Positions 23,630-35,095 of a stretch of DNA of 64,000 nt are shown here, one piece after another. Source of the DNA: Diploptera punctata (lineage: Eukaryota > Arthropoda > Insecta > Blattodea > Blaberidae); contig JASPKZ010007281.1 in the NCBI GenBank assembly GCA_030220185.1, positions 636,001 to 700,000 on the forward strand. The letters are read 5' to 3'. Position numbers and translations under genes: made by a program. The stretch's first letter is position 1. Each line of letters starts with the position of its first letter. The notes beneath the pieces are model-generated. The model was given only the letters and a program-made list of their open reading frames with translations, was not told where the DNA came from and made no database searches.

Positions 23630-24500
23630 TCAGGTAGAGAAAGGGTACGAGAGACGCAATTGGATTGATACGAAAAATAGAAGAAAGATATACAGAGAAA
23701 GATAAAAACGTTTATGCAGTATCTATTGACCTGAAAATGACCTTTGACAGAGTAAATTGAAATAAACGCATGAAGAAAATTGGAGTGAACTGTAAGGAGA
23801 GGAAGCTCACAAGTAATCTTTATATGAAACGGGAAATAAAAGTGAAGATAGGAGAAGTAATGTCAGAGGGAAGAGTGATTGGAAGAAGGGTAAGGCAAGG
23901 ATGTCCTCTATCGCTTACTTTTTTCAACATCTACTTGGAAGACCTAATGAAGAACTGCTTCAGCAATATGGGAGGTGTAAACATGGGAGGAAGAAGAATA
24001 AAATGCATAAGATATGCTGATGAAATGGCTTTGCTAGCACAAGATTCAATGTCACTGAGAAACATGCCGATGGAGCTAAATGACAAGTGCGAGGATTATA
24101 GGATGAAGATAAATATAAATAAGACGAAGGTCATGATTATAGGAAGGAAACCAAGGAAGATAAACATGAGGATTAAAGATGAGGCCATTGAGCAAGCGGA
24201 GAGCTTCAAGTACTTGGGTTGTACTATAAGTAGTTACATGAATTGCTGTCAAGAAATAAAGCAGAGGATAGCAATGGCAAAAGAAGCTTTTAACAAGAAG
24301 AGAAGCATTTTCTGCCTGCTGATGGATGTCCTGGAAGGAATGGTCAACGGAAAGAATGATAGAGGCAGAAAGAGACATCAGATGATAGACAATATTAAAA
24401 TAAATAGTTTGTATGCGAATACAACAAGGAAAGCTGGATTAAGGAAATAGGGGAGAATACTGAGTTTGCAGTGAAAGACCTGCTCTTGGGCAGAACACTA
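23630..24500 (+). pseudogene. LINE reverse transcriptase fragment
   Basis: Reads AVSIDLKMTFDRVN (motif A, D-x-x-x-x-F-D) before a stop at 23758. The 226-codon open stretch that follows (23770-24450) has RRVRQGCPLSLTFFNIYLED (motif B region), IRYADEMALLAQD (motif C with YADE in place of YADD), INKTKVMIIGRK and SFKYLGCTISS. The usual C-terminal region is then largely deleted and the frame ends at 24450. The 3' end, 'tgcagtgaaagacctgctct' and following, matches the SINE A tail. The second catalytic Asp is changed to Glu, and the start and 5' half are missing. Confidence 0.85.
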
Positions 24501-25440
24501 TTAAAAATAGTGCATAAAATTAGTAATCCTAGAATATCTACCGTATTGAATAATCCTTTGTCAATACATCAGAGGGAACCCCGAACTGATGTATTTCGCT
24601 CTGTTTTTAAAATCGTCAGTCCTTTTCTGCCCTTACATGATCCCAGATGCGATTTTTTTTTCACTGTGTAAACAAAAGTTAAAAATGTCCACCATGCTTG
24701 CTTCCTGCCAGCGGGCCAGGGTTAGATACCCAGCGGGTCTGAAATGCTTAATTTTTAAATTATTTAATTGTAAATTTTTCAATCTCGAGGCCAGGAAAGA
24801 TGATCGTGTACAAGTTTTAATCACTAGATTTTGCACCAGGGTCCTATACAAATGGCACATCCTGGCGCAGTACATTTGTATTTTGAAGATATGTGATGCT
24901 TGTTGATAACGATTCTTCCGTCGAATGCGGACGTTAATCCTGATGCCCCTTGGTGCTTCTCCACTGGAGCAGGATACGTGCCCGGTTCCATCTATTTCCT
25001 TCTCTTCACCATCAACCCCCATGTAACAGATTTAAATCACACAAACACATAAACATACACTCATCCTGCACTCCTTACTGTACTACCATAAGAACACATC
25101 CCAACGTTAAGTGATCTGCCGAAGTGACAAGTAAATTTAAAATAAACCACATTAATATGAGCACGTTATAAGTCGTAAAAACATAATAAAAATATTCTGT
25201 TCCATAACTGTTGGACGTTTATCTCCCACTAAATGTGTGCTATTTTGTAAAACTTAAATCATTTTTTCAAAGTCGATTATAACACAAAAACGTAACTTTG
25301 AAAATCACATTTCGGGTCGCTAAACGACACTCAAATGTGGAGTAAAAAAGTTTTTTTAATTATTATTATTTTGCACCAAAAATCTATTAAACATAAAAAA
25401 TAAAAATTAGTCAGAGGCTACGTTCACTAAAAGTTTCAGT
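24501..25440. other. Unassigned; 129-codon minus-strand open stretch
   Basis: The minus-strand stretch at 24633-25022 has no motif I recognise. It includes GC-richer blocks near 24700-24740 and 24930-25000, which suggest an unidentified repeat. I would not call it a gene. Confidence 0.35.
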
Positions 25441-25480
25441 AAATTTGTGTATATATATATGTACATATGTATGTAAGTAT

Positions 25481-25481
25481 A

Positions 25482-25518
<37 letters not shown>
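25481..25518. repeat. (ATT)n microsatellite
   Basis: ATT run directly before a LINE 3' segment. Confidence 0.95.
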
Positions 25519-25522
<4 letters not shown>

Positions 25523-25670
25523 ATGATCTAAACTATGACTTGTCGCAGAGACTGCAGCGTGTTCATAATGCTTGCGTTCGATTCATTTTCAATATCCGCC
25601 GTTATGACCATATTTCCGAACACTTTAATAACCTCTCTTGGCTCCGTCTTACGGACAGACGTAAAGAAAG
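25511..25670 (+). mobile_element. Displaced copy of the LINE J reverse-transcriptase 3' region
   Basis: About 150 bp, from 'tataatgatctaaactatga' to 'acagacgtaaa', nearly identical to 28900-29043 of the LINE just downstream, in the same orientation. It joins directly to ORF1 sequence at about 25671, an order not expected in a normal element. Confidence 0.9.
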
Positions 25671-26114
25671 ATTGAGGTGTTGGAAAATAAAATAGACGAT
25701 TTAGAACAATATCAGAGACGTCAATGCCTCAGGATTTTTGGTGTGAAAGAAGAGGCCGGAGAGGACACTGACCAGAAAGCCATCGAGGTGGCCAAAAAAA
25801 TCGGTGTCAATTTATCAGTGACTGACATTGACAGAAGTCACCGTGTTGGTGTTAGTAATGCTGAAAGACCGCGGGCTATAATAGTGAAATTTGTTAGTTA
25901 CCGCAAGCGCAGTGAAGTCTTTCTAAGCAAGAAAAAAGTTTGAAAGGAAGTGGGGTCACTGGTTCGCGATGACCTAACGAAGTGTCGCTATCGCCTGCTA
26001 CAAGACAGTATACAGAAATACGGTATTCAAAATGTATGGACAATGGACGGTGCCGTCATAGCTAAAGTAAATGGCGAAAAACGCAAAATTAGATTTTCTA
26101 CGGATATCAACTAG
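25671..26114 (+). pseudogene. LINE J ORF1 (RNA-binding protein), 5'-truncated
   Basis: ORF1 proteins of LINEs bind their own RNA and form ribonucleoprotein particles. The surviving part starts in a coiled-coil-like segment, LENKIDDLEQYQRRQCLRIF, and continues with a fold region containing GVNLSVTDIDRSHRVG and RAIIVKFVSYRKRSEVF, patterns seen in ORF1 of arthropod non-LTR elements. An in-frame TGA at 25941-25943 interrupts it. The same frame then continues through LVRDDLTKCRYRLLQDS and ends with RKIRFSTDIN and a stop at 26112-26114. No start codon is kept, because the 5' end is replaced by a reverse-transcriptase fragment. Confidence 0.8.
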
Positions 26115-26358
26115 ATAGGACCTGAGTGTAAAATATGTTTACTTTGTCTTTTCTTTGCTAACAATTATATTGTTAATTTATTTCTAATTTAGGTAAGTTT
26201 TAAGTTTATTATTTTTTATTTAGGACAACTTACTTGTTTTATTTTAATTTTTTAAGTTCTTTGTTTAGCTGAATTATTTTAATTTTATTAGAGTTATTAC
26301 AGTACATAGTTTATTTTTACTTTCTGCTATTGGCAACATTGAGCTGACAAATGAAGAC

Positions 26359-29325
26359 TTGTTTGTAACCTCTGACTCACTCACCTTCTCCAATCACCCT
26401 CTTATTGTGCAGACAACTTTTAACGCAGGTAGCAACATTCCTCAATCTCAACCATCCCCTCCAACAACAAATACTACTAGTCTACTTAAGAATGCATTTT
26501 CTATTGATAAATCATCACTTAAAATCGCTCACGTAAATTCACAAAGCATTCTGTCCCACTTTGATGAGTTTGAAACCATATTTTCATCTCTTGGACTGAG
26601 CGCCATTTTAATTTCGGAAACCTGGCTGACCCCTTCCATACCTTCGTCCCTTGTTCACCTAGACGGATATACATTGCTCAGAAATGACAGAATAGATAAA
26701 AGAGGTGGAGGAGTTTGTGCCTTTATATCAAATGAGCTTAATCCAAGAATTGTCCACAAGTCCCCTTCTGTATATTCCGCTCGCCCCGAGTTCTTATTCG
26801 TAGAAATTCAAGCCAGTCTAAAAAAATGTCTCTTATGCATTGTATACAAACCTCCAAAAATAAGGCACCTTTCGGATCTAGAAAACGCTCTGAACGATTC
26901 ATTGCCTCATTATGAACACGTTATTGTCGCAGGCGATTTTAATGCAAATCTTGTTCAGACTGACTCACCAGCCATACAACTTAAAAATATGTTCCATAGA
27001 TTTAATATGACCATTGTTCCTCTCTCTGCCACACATCATAGTGCTACTACCGACACTCTACTGGACTTAATAGTGACTACACATCCACAGAAAGTACTGT
27101 CATATGGACAAATTCCTGCTCCCGGCATATCTGCTCATAACATTGTATTCGTAGAATACTCACTCCAATGTCCTAAAAGACGCTCTAAATTGATTACGTA
27201 CAGAAATTTACAAAACATAGACGATGCTAAACTAAAATCAGACGCTTTAGAACTACCTTGGTACACAATATGGAATCTTAGATCAGTTGATGAAAAAGTA
27301 GACACATTTAATACACTCATACTACAACTCTATGACAGACATGCACCAGTAAAAACCCGACGATTTTCCCGCCCCCCTGCTCCCTGGATGAATGACTCAA
27401 TACGTGAACTTATGTCAAAACGAGACAAAGCATACCGAACATACACGACGACATAAAAATGACGAGAACTGGCAACTGTACAAACAACTTAGAAACACAA
27501 CTACACAAACTATACGCAATGCCAAACTACGACACGCCCACAGTATAATCGGACCTGAAATAAGTGCACGGGACACTTGGCGAAATCTCCGTGCAATGGG
27601 ACTTCGACAGTTGAATCCCTCAACTGACTCTATAAACATTTCTGTAGATGATTTAAATTAACATTTTACCTCAATACCCATGACACCTCCAGACAACAAG
27701 ACTAAAATAGACATTCTTAAAGACTTATCCCCATCCCCCCATATAGGAAGAGATAAATTTTACTTTAACGACATTTCGCCTATAGACGTTAAAAAAGCAC
27801 TGAAGCGGATTAAATCCAATGCACAAGGAACAGATAACATCAGCATTTTAATGCTAAATAAAATCATTGACATTATACTACCCACAGTGACTCATATTTT
27901 TAATGCTTCCCTTATAACTTCTATCTTCCCTACTGTATGGAAACAGTCTAGAGTTCGGCCTATACCAAAAATAAGTACACCTACTAACTGTAATGACTAC
28001 CGACCGATTAGCATCCTTCCGACATTATCTAAAGCCCTGGAACATATTGTACATAAGCAAATGACTGAATATCTCCAAGAAAATCACCTCCTTGATCCTT
28101 ATCAATCCGGCTTTAGATCTGGTCATAGCACAACCACAGCTTTGCTAAAAATTACTGAAGATATTCGTGAAGCCGTGGACAGACGTCAATTGACTCCTTT
28201 AACCTTACTTGACTTCAGCAAAGCTTTTGACACAGTAGACCACGACTTACTTATGATAAAGCTCAAGCACCTACACTTGTCTGACAGCGCTGTATCCTGG
28301 TTCGACTCATACCTGCACGGTCGTCAACAATACGTTTCATTAAACTCTAGATCTTCGTCTTGGCGCAACGTGCCGGCTGGAGTCCCCCAGGGCAGTGTTC
28401 TCGGACCTCTTCTTTTCTCAATCTACATAAATGACTTGCCAACTGTACTAAAGCACTGCCGTTATCACCTCTACGCTGATGATCTCCAAATTTACCTACA
28501 TTCACCTCCTCATTCTCTCTATAACAGCTTGACAAAAATGAATGACGATCTCATATCCATCTTTAACTGGTCTTCAAGTATCGGTCTAAATCTAAATCCT
28601 AACAAGTCACAAGTAATTCTAATGGGACAACAAAGACTGCTTACAACCTTTGACATATCTACACTTCCAAACATTACTATAAATAATATAATTATCCCTT
28701 ATTCTTCTTCAGTAATAGATCTTGGACTACATCTAGACGCAAATTTAACCTGGCAAACACAAGTGAAACACATATGTAAAAAGACTTTCTCCATCTTACA
28801 TTATCTTAGACGTTTAAAGAATTTTCTCCCAGTTTCGTTAAAACAAATCCTTGTGCAGAATCTTGTGTTACCACACTTCGATTATTGTGACATTATATAT
28901 AATGATCTAAACTATGACTTGTCGCAGAGACTGCAGCGTGTTCATAATGCTTGCGTTCGATTCATTTTCAATATCCGCCGTTATGACCATATTTCCGAAC
29001 ACTTTAAAACCTCTCTTGGCTCCGTCTTACTGACAGACGTAAATTGCACTCCCTTTCACTACTTTTCAAGCTTCTGAATTCCTACATCCCTACTTACCTG
29101 GCGTCCAGATTTGAGAAGTTATCCTCTTACCTCAATATTGACACTAGATCACAAGATAGCAGTCTGCTAACAATTCCTCTTCATAGCACTTCCTCCTATT
29201 CTACTTCTTCCTTCACAGTAGCCTCTGCCCGCTCCTGGAATCTCCTTCCTCAAGATATCAGGGGTTGCCGCACACTTGGAACCTTTAAGTCACGCTTATA
29301 CAGTTACCTGTTGTCTAATAATTAA
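26359..29325 (+). pseudogene. LINE J ORF2: AP endonuclease plus reverse transcriptase
   Basis: ORF2 nicks target DNA and copies the element RNA by target-primed reverse transcription. The endonuclease (26359-27456) shows LKIAHVNSQSI, LISETWLTP, VIVAGDFNAN and TLLDLIVTT. The final motif is SAHN rather than the usual SDHN. The reverse transcriptase (27680-29077) shows YRPISILPTLSKALEH, GFRSGHSTTTAL, LLDFSKAFDTVDHDLL, PAGVPQGSVLGPLLFSIYIN, the intact catalytic YADDLQIYL and LNLNPNKSQVILMG. The C-terminus (29044-29325) ends RSWNLLPQDIRGCRTLGTFK and then SRLYSYLL. Defects: a frameshift near 27450, a TAA at 27659-27661 and a frameshift near 29043. About 245 bp separate it from ORF1. Confidence 0.92.
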
Positions 29326-29607
29326 TTTTTCTCTATTTATATAATTTTATACTATGTCATTAATCTTTTTCCTCGTTTTTTTATATATATTGTACATATT
29401 ATATATTTAATTCGTTAAATTTAGAGTAAATCAAAAATACATTATAAATATTAATTGTATTGTATTCATAACTTGTAATCGTTTATATTTATAGATATAT
29501 ATTGTAATTTAGATTTAAGACTATTTTTTTTTGTTTGTATTTTTTTTAAACCTGGTTGAGTGGTAGACAAGGCCTTAAGGCTTTAACTCTGCCAGGTAAA
29601 ATAAAGC

Positions 29608-29651
<44 letters not shown>

Positions 29652-29867
29652 GTGTAATATACGTAATATATACGTAATAATTTTTTATCAATACCGAGGA
29701 ATTTAAAATTATATCCTGTAAACTCGATCATTCTTAATTATTTTCAACCTCAAGTTGGAAGTTTACTTAGTATTTGAACATGAACCTGGATAATCATGGA
29801 GACTATTAACTTCTTGTAATTTTGACTTCCTAAAAAGGCGTCGAAATGTTCTCCTATACACAGGATG

Positions 29868-30412
29868 CAGGGTCTAACTAAATGCCCATTACAAACTTTG
29901 AGGGGTGCAGTAGGGACCAAGACGGTTACGTTTAGCATAGGAACTCCGGAAACGTACCGTTTTCCCAATACATGCAAAATACAATAACATACGTTGCTCT
30001 CTCTGACGCCTCCTGCTTGTCATCTGGGTTCCATATGACGACCACCTACGTCAACACAGGTACGGAACCTCCGTACCATGTTCTGGTAGACACTATCACC
30101 AATCCTTGGTCCTTCAACATCCGCATTATCCATAACCCACGCCAGTTACGTATTCCTCGGATGCCACAAGGGTATAGTAAATCAGAGATTTCGTGTGACC
30201 CAGCAGATATTACTCTAGCGAGGTCAAATTAGGAGAATGTGCTGATTCTGTGGCGCCGAAAATGCGGGAGGGTTAAACGTGTGTTGTTGTATTTTGCGTG
30301 CGTGTAGCGGGAAAAGTTACGTTTCCGGACTTGAGTTACTATGCTAAACGTAACCGTCTTGGTCATAACTACACATTCTCTATGTCTGTAATGGGAATTT
30401 AGTTACACCCTG
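29868..30412 (-). mobile_element. MITE with long TIRs and a transposase C-terminal remnant
   Basis: The inverted ends align for well over 100 bp: 'cagggtctaactaaatgccc' on the left against the reverse complement of 'gggaatttagttacaccctg' on the right, then a shared inner block 'gaccaagacggttacgttta'. The minus strand inside encodes DSVYQNMVRRFRTCVDVGGR followed by HMEPR and a stop, the C-terminal tail typical of Tc1/mariner-group transposases. The catalytic region is gone. A non-autonomous deletion derivative of 545 bp, without a clear TA duplication. Confidence 0.75.
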
Positions 30413-30964
30413 TTTAGAAAGTGAATGTAGTCAGTAGGGAAAAGTACGAGACACTTGAGTTAAACTCCACTCCATGCCGATGTGAGAAGAGTTAACAAGG
30501 CCGTGAATATAAGGCCATTAAAAATTCAGCATTTGAAAGAGATCTGTTCCCAAAGCGGCAGAACTTGTAATTGCCTGAGTAAAGTATAAAAAAACTCTCT
30601 CCCCGTGCCAAGCTACTTCATTCCACCAACCATTTATATATTTTAAGATCATCATTATCAAAACCATGATAATGTTTAACAAAGTATCTAGATCTTTATC
30701 ATCTTTTCGTTTTCAACTATAATATTTCAGAAGCTTTGAATAATAATTTACCATATTTTAAGTTCCACAAGATATATATGGAATTTGAAACTATTTAATG
30801 TTGATTGGACTCGAATTATTTCTCTGAAATATGTCACATCTAATATTAATTAAATCCACAGGAAAGACTAATATAATTTCATATCTTGAAAATTCTTCAT
30901 TTGACACCATAGCCGCTTATTTTAAAACCGTTTTCATATAAATATACATTTACAAACAATTTCT
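30413..30964. other. Unassigned non-coding sequence
   Basis: No recognised feature. Confidence 0.5.
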
Positions 30965-31366
30965 ATAGTGCAGGTTACGAGTATTTGAGAATAAAGTTAT
31001 TAGGAATTTTTGGACAAAAGAAAGATGGACAGGTGAATGGAGAATATTACTTAACAGATTACATGATATTTGTAGCAAACCAGATTTAATAAGAAATTAA
31101 GTTTCGTAGACTGTAATGGGCAGTACGTATGGCACGAATGGAAAAAAAGAGGGTCAAAGAAGATTCCTGTAGGAAACCTACAGTGAAAACGCCCAGTTGG
31201 TAGATCAATAATGAGGTTAGAAATTACATTAAACATGATTTGAGGGAAGTAGATTATACAGGGGATGATTGGAAAGCATTAGTTCAGGATAGGGATGTAT
31301 TGAGAGCTTATGTCCGTGCGCCATGAACCTACGGGGTTCGATAGTGCCAGTGAGTTAGTTAGTTGG
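30965..31366 (+). mobile_element. LINE family S, 3' fragment
   Basis: Matches the S copies from 'ttacgagtatttgagaataa' through 'ttgagggaagtagattatac' to the gttagttag tail. Small deletions break the frame in several places. Confidence 0.85.
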
Positions 31367-32149
31367 TGTAGTTTATTCTCTTTGATTCATAAATTATCAA
31401 AAATGCATTGCTCACAAATGGACTGGTCTAATGATTTGAACATATAATTATCACAAACAATTGCCAAAGTCTTCGTAACTGCTATAAATGGTTTCTTGTT
31501 CTTATATATCTCAATGCTGCAGAAGAGGTAACGTACGTACGAAAAAAAAGTACATGTTATAATAATTTGAATAATCTTGATATTATATATGAAGGGCTTA
31601 AGGCAGTAACATGAGAAGCCACATTATGTTAAGAAATGTATGTTATTACAATGATAGCAAATAAATGTATTGACATAACCACAACGTCATTTGTAAGTGC
31701 GCCAGTGATGAATTAAAACATATAGACACACAATGTATTAACAAAAATATTGGGCAATTAGTACTTATAATTTTTTCAAACATTAAAATTGTTATATCTC
31801 AGAAAGAACAATATGTGGACTAATTTATATCTCAGAAAGAACAATATGTGGACTAATATGTTATTGTCCTAAGTCCTACACACACACATACAGGTAGTGA
31901 CTATACTTTTGTCATCAAAACGTATTGTAAAATCATTAATTCCCCCTCCTGTATCGAAGTCTCAACTTTCTCGGTAAACGTTTATAGAATGTTTAAAAAA
32001 CAGTCAATTCGTATCTATCTGATATTTTCAGGCTGTAAAAACTTCACATTTCACTTCAACCTAACAGATATTCTATAGGCGAAATAGTCGCTTTAATCAA
32101 ATTCGCACTAACATTCTTATTTTTTCTGTTAAAAAAAGACAGTATATAG
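31367..32149. other. Unassigned; contains a 33-bp tandem duplication
   Basis: Two identical adjacent 33-bp units starting 'atatctcagaaagaacaata' begin at 31794 and 31827. Otherwise nothing recognised. Confidence 0.8.
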
Positions 32150-32829
32150 GTACAGCTAGTGAAAAAATTAGGGAGATTTTGACGAAAATGGCTGAATTAA
32201 AATACCTAGGGATAATAATCACAAATAGGAATGAGATGCACAAAGATATTAAACACAGGCTCAATTCTGGAAATGCGTGCTATTATGCATTGCAGAGACC
32301 CCTGTTACCCCCAGCACTTTCAATAAACGTTAAATTGAAAATATATAAAACTATTATTCTACCAGTTATATTATATGAGTGCGAAACATGGACTCTTACT
32401 TTAAGGGAGAAAAGGAGATTACGAGTATTTGAGAATAAAGTTCTTAGGAAAATTTTTGGACCAAAGAGAGATGAACAGACAGGTGAATGGAGAAAACTAC
32501 ATAACAGTGAACTACGTGGTCTATATAGGAAGCCAGATATAATAAGAAGAGTTAAGTCCCGTAGACTGCGATGGGCAGGACATGTGGCATGAATGGGGAA
32601 TGAAAGAGATGCATGGACACTTCTTGTAGGAAAACCAGAGGGAAAACGCCCAGTTGTTAGCCCAAGAATGAGGTGGGAGAATAACATGAACTATGATTTG
32701 AGGGAAGTAGATTATACAGGGAATGATTGGAAAACATTAGCTCAGGATAGGGATGTATGGAGAGCTTATGTCCGATCGGCCATGAACCTACGGGTTTGGT
32801 AGTGCCAGTGCGTTAGTTAAGTTAATTAT
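32150..32829 (+). pseudogene. LINE family S, longest copy
   Basis: About 205 codons interrupted by one TGA at 32590-32592. Order: LTKMAELKYLGIIITNRNEM, HRLNSGNACYYALQRP, VILYECETWTLTLREKRR (YGCETW changed to YECETW), FGPKRDEQTGEWRKL, YRKPDIIRRVKSRRLRWAGH, then LLVGKPEGKRPV and NDWKTLAQDRDVWRAYVRS. The 3' tail is gttagttaagtt. The region is the C-terminal domain downstream of the reverse transcriptase; no catalytic motif is kept. Least damaged of the S copies. Confidence 0.9.
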
Positions 32830-33814
32830 ATAGGTATATATTAAATTGGTACAATAACATTACAGAAAATCTAAAGTTACGTAAATTCTATAAACTGAGT
32901 ACCAATCGTGCTAGTGTACATAGTGTAACAAAAACATAAGAACGCTACCATGTCGAATTATGCACAAAGAGGACAAAATCATTAAACCTATATGCAATGC
33001 ACAAAGAATAAAATCTTATGTTAATCTTTTTGGCAATTTGGCTGCAATGAGAACAATAAGGAATATAAACAATTAAACACAGTGCCGGTATTTTATTTAA
33101 AACAAAACTCAAGTTATTACCATCTCAATTTAATAATTTCAAAGGTTACAATAATGCTACTCACTGACCTCTTATTTCAGAATTAACATTAATTTAGTTA
33201 TCTTAAATGTATTACATAAACCCCGGCTTAATTTCATTAGTAAAGAGCCATATTCATGATACTACGGTCTTAAAAATATACCGTTCACAGGCTAACACAT
33301 TATCCACTGGTTTCCTGAAACATTTTACAAATTAGTGTAGATATGAAGAAAACATATATTTCAATATCAATCATTCCAATAATTCGTTATCAATAGGATA
33401 TTTTTGAACTGATAGTAACTCAGTGATACAGTGTAATTAAAAAAAAGGAATAATTGGGTTATGATATGGAATAACAATATGAAATAAAATGAGAGACTGG
33501 TGAGATTTTAATGTCGCTTCGATTTCAGTTGAATAAACTGTAACTGAATTTACTATTGCATATGCATTTTCACACATAACAATTTAATAAAACACCGTAC
33601 GTAGTGGATTGTACAAATATGGATGTAATGCATGAAACAGATATGAATAATTGAAAACTTCTATTGACGTAGAAATAAAACTATTTGTAATATATAAATT
33701 AATGGATATCAACCAATAGATCAGAGTACCTGCTTGTAGAAAGAGCAATGCTTCACGTAACACAATACAACGTCAGAATGATGAAGATAAAAAATAAATG
33801 AGTAAATCTTCGAC
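32830..33814. other. Unassigned non-coding sequence
   Basis: AT-rich, no recognised feature. Confidence 0.5.
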
Positions 33815-34226
33815 AAATGGTAGTTGATGACCAATCACGTTTCAATGAATTCGGTTTAAAACCAATCACAGTCGTGTTTCACCTCGCTCTTTATCGATTT
33901 CTAGTTATCAGCTCCTATTTTGTGATAAGGAAAACTGCTCCTTTTTAAATATTCTGGAAAGTTCAGAGCATTATTTTCCTCCAACAAATACATTGAATAT
34001 AGCAAATTATTAACAGATTCCTTTATTTTACTGAAAAAATAAATCAATAAGCAATAGTGTTCATTATAATATAAAGTTTGATGTGTTTCATTATTTCTCC
34101 ACTAGGGTGCATTCTTACAATATTGCGATCCTATTTGGCAATACGTAGTATGATCAGATTGCAGTGAACATACACAATCTCACATTTCTGATTTGTTTTC
34201 AAATATCGCCTTTTTTATTAAATGTA

Positions 34227-34947
34227 ATATATAAAAATGAATGTATGTTTGTTTGTTCGTATTTTATGCGCTGCAATTCTGTTCATTCGATTGTGATGGG
34301 GCTTTTTACAAAATGTTCAGGAGTTTCCCGGGATGAACATAGGCTATAAGAGAGTTGTAGTATTCAACCCCTTCGCCCCTAAAAATCACGCTTTGAAGAG
34401 AAAACCGTGAAAAAATACCTTTTTTGACGTTTAAATGGCTTTCGTTGCCTAAATCATATAAATACACAAAATTAATGTACACAGAATACAATACCTATTC
34501 TGCAAAAAAGTCCGTGACAGTATATCTTATTCGTTTACAGATAGCTGACAATAGCCATTTTTGTCTTCATTAATGTCAAGAAGATCGGGATAAGTTGAAT
34601 CCCGGGCAAGCATAATAGCGCACAGCGGATATTCTCAAAATAACGAATTTTGTCTTTCAGTTCATTTATGCCAAGTACATTGGGATACATAGATTCCCGG
34701 GCAAAGCCGGGTAATCAGTACGGGGTACCTAAAAATAACTACGATATGGCTTTACTTATAGTGATTGCTTGAGCTAATTTACGCCAAGACGATCGGGATA
34801 AGTAGATTCTTGGGCAAAGCCGGGTAATCAGCACGGGGTATCTAAAAATAATAGCGATATAAATTTATAATTTTTTTCCTTAAAACTGAACGCAAGAACG
34901 CATTATCATTTATTTAGGCGTAGCAGCACACGCCGGGTATTAACTAG
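34227..34947 (+). mobile_element. Helitron-like non-autonomous element
   Basis: The 3' end reads GGCGT-(8 nt)-ACGCC, a 5-bp hairpin, followed about 11 nt later by CTAG and then host T, which is the Helitron 3' signature (hairpin plus CTRR, insertion before T). The 5' end is 'atataaaaatgaatgtatg', without a clear TC start. Three internal imperfect repeats carry 'gggcaaagccgggtaatcag'. Host repeat P sequence resumes directly after CTAG without a target duplication. No Rep/helicase coding sequence. Confidence 0.65.
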
Positions 34948-34985
34948 TATATAAATGTTTTAAAATACAGATAACTATATTTAAA

Positions 34986-35042
34986 CCTGGTTGAGTGGTA
35001 GACAAGGCCTTAAGGCCTTAACTCTGCCAGGTAAAATAAAGC

Positions 35043-35094
<52 letters not shown>

Positions 35095-35095
35095 G
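34986..35095 (+). mobile_element. LINE family J, 3' tail only
   Basis: 110 bp nearly identical to 29551-29649: 'gttgagtggtagacaaggcc', 'actctgccaggtaaaataaa' and an (ATT)n tail. It is flanked by ttaaa on both sides (34981-34985 and 35096-35100). Extreme 5' truncation. Confidence 0.92.

Larger units (their letters stand above)
25671..29649 (+). mobile_element. LINE family J (CR1/Jockey-like), nearly full ORF content
   Basis: The most complete retrotransposon here: partial ORF1, ORF2 with endonuclease and reverse transcriptase, a 3' UTR with 'ctgccaggtaaaataaagct' and an (ATT)n tail to 29649. The same 3' end recurs at 34986-35095. Reading frames are broken at only a few points, so it is relatively young. 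The 5' UTR and start of ORF1 are missing, replaced by the fragment at 25511-25670. Confidence 0.92.

Noticed and set aside
24633..25022. 129-codon minus-strand open frame as a gene
   Set aside because: No recognised domain and no gene signals. It could be repeat-derived, so it is left as unassigned sequence.
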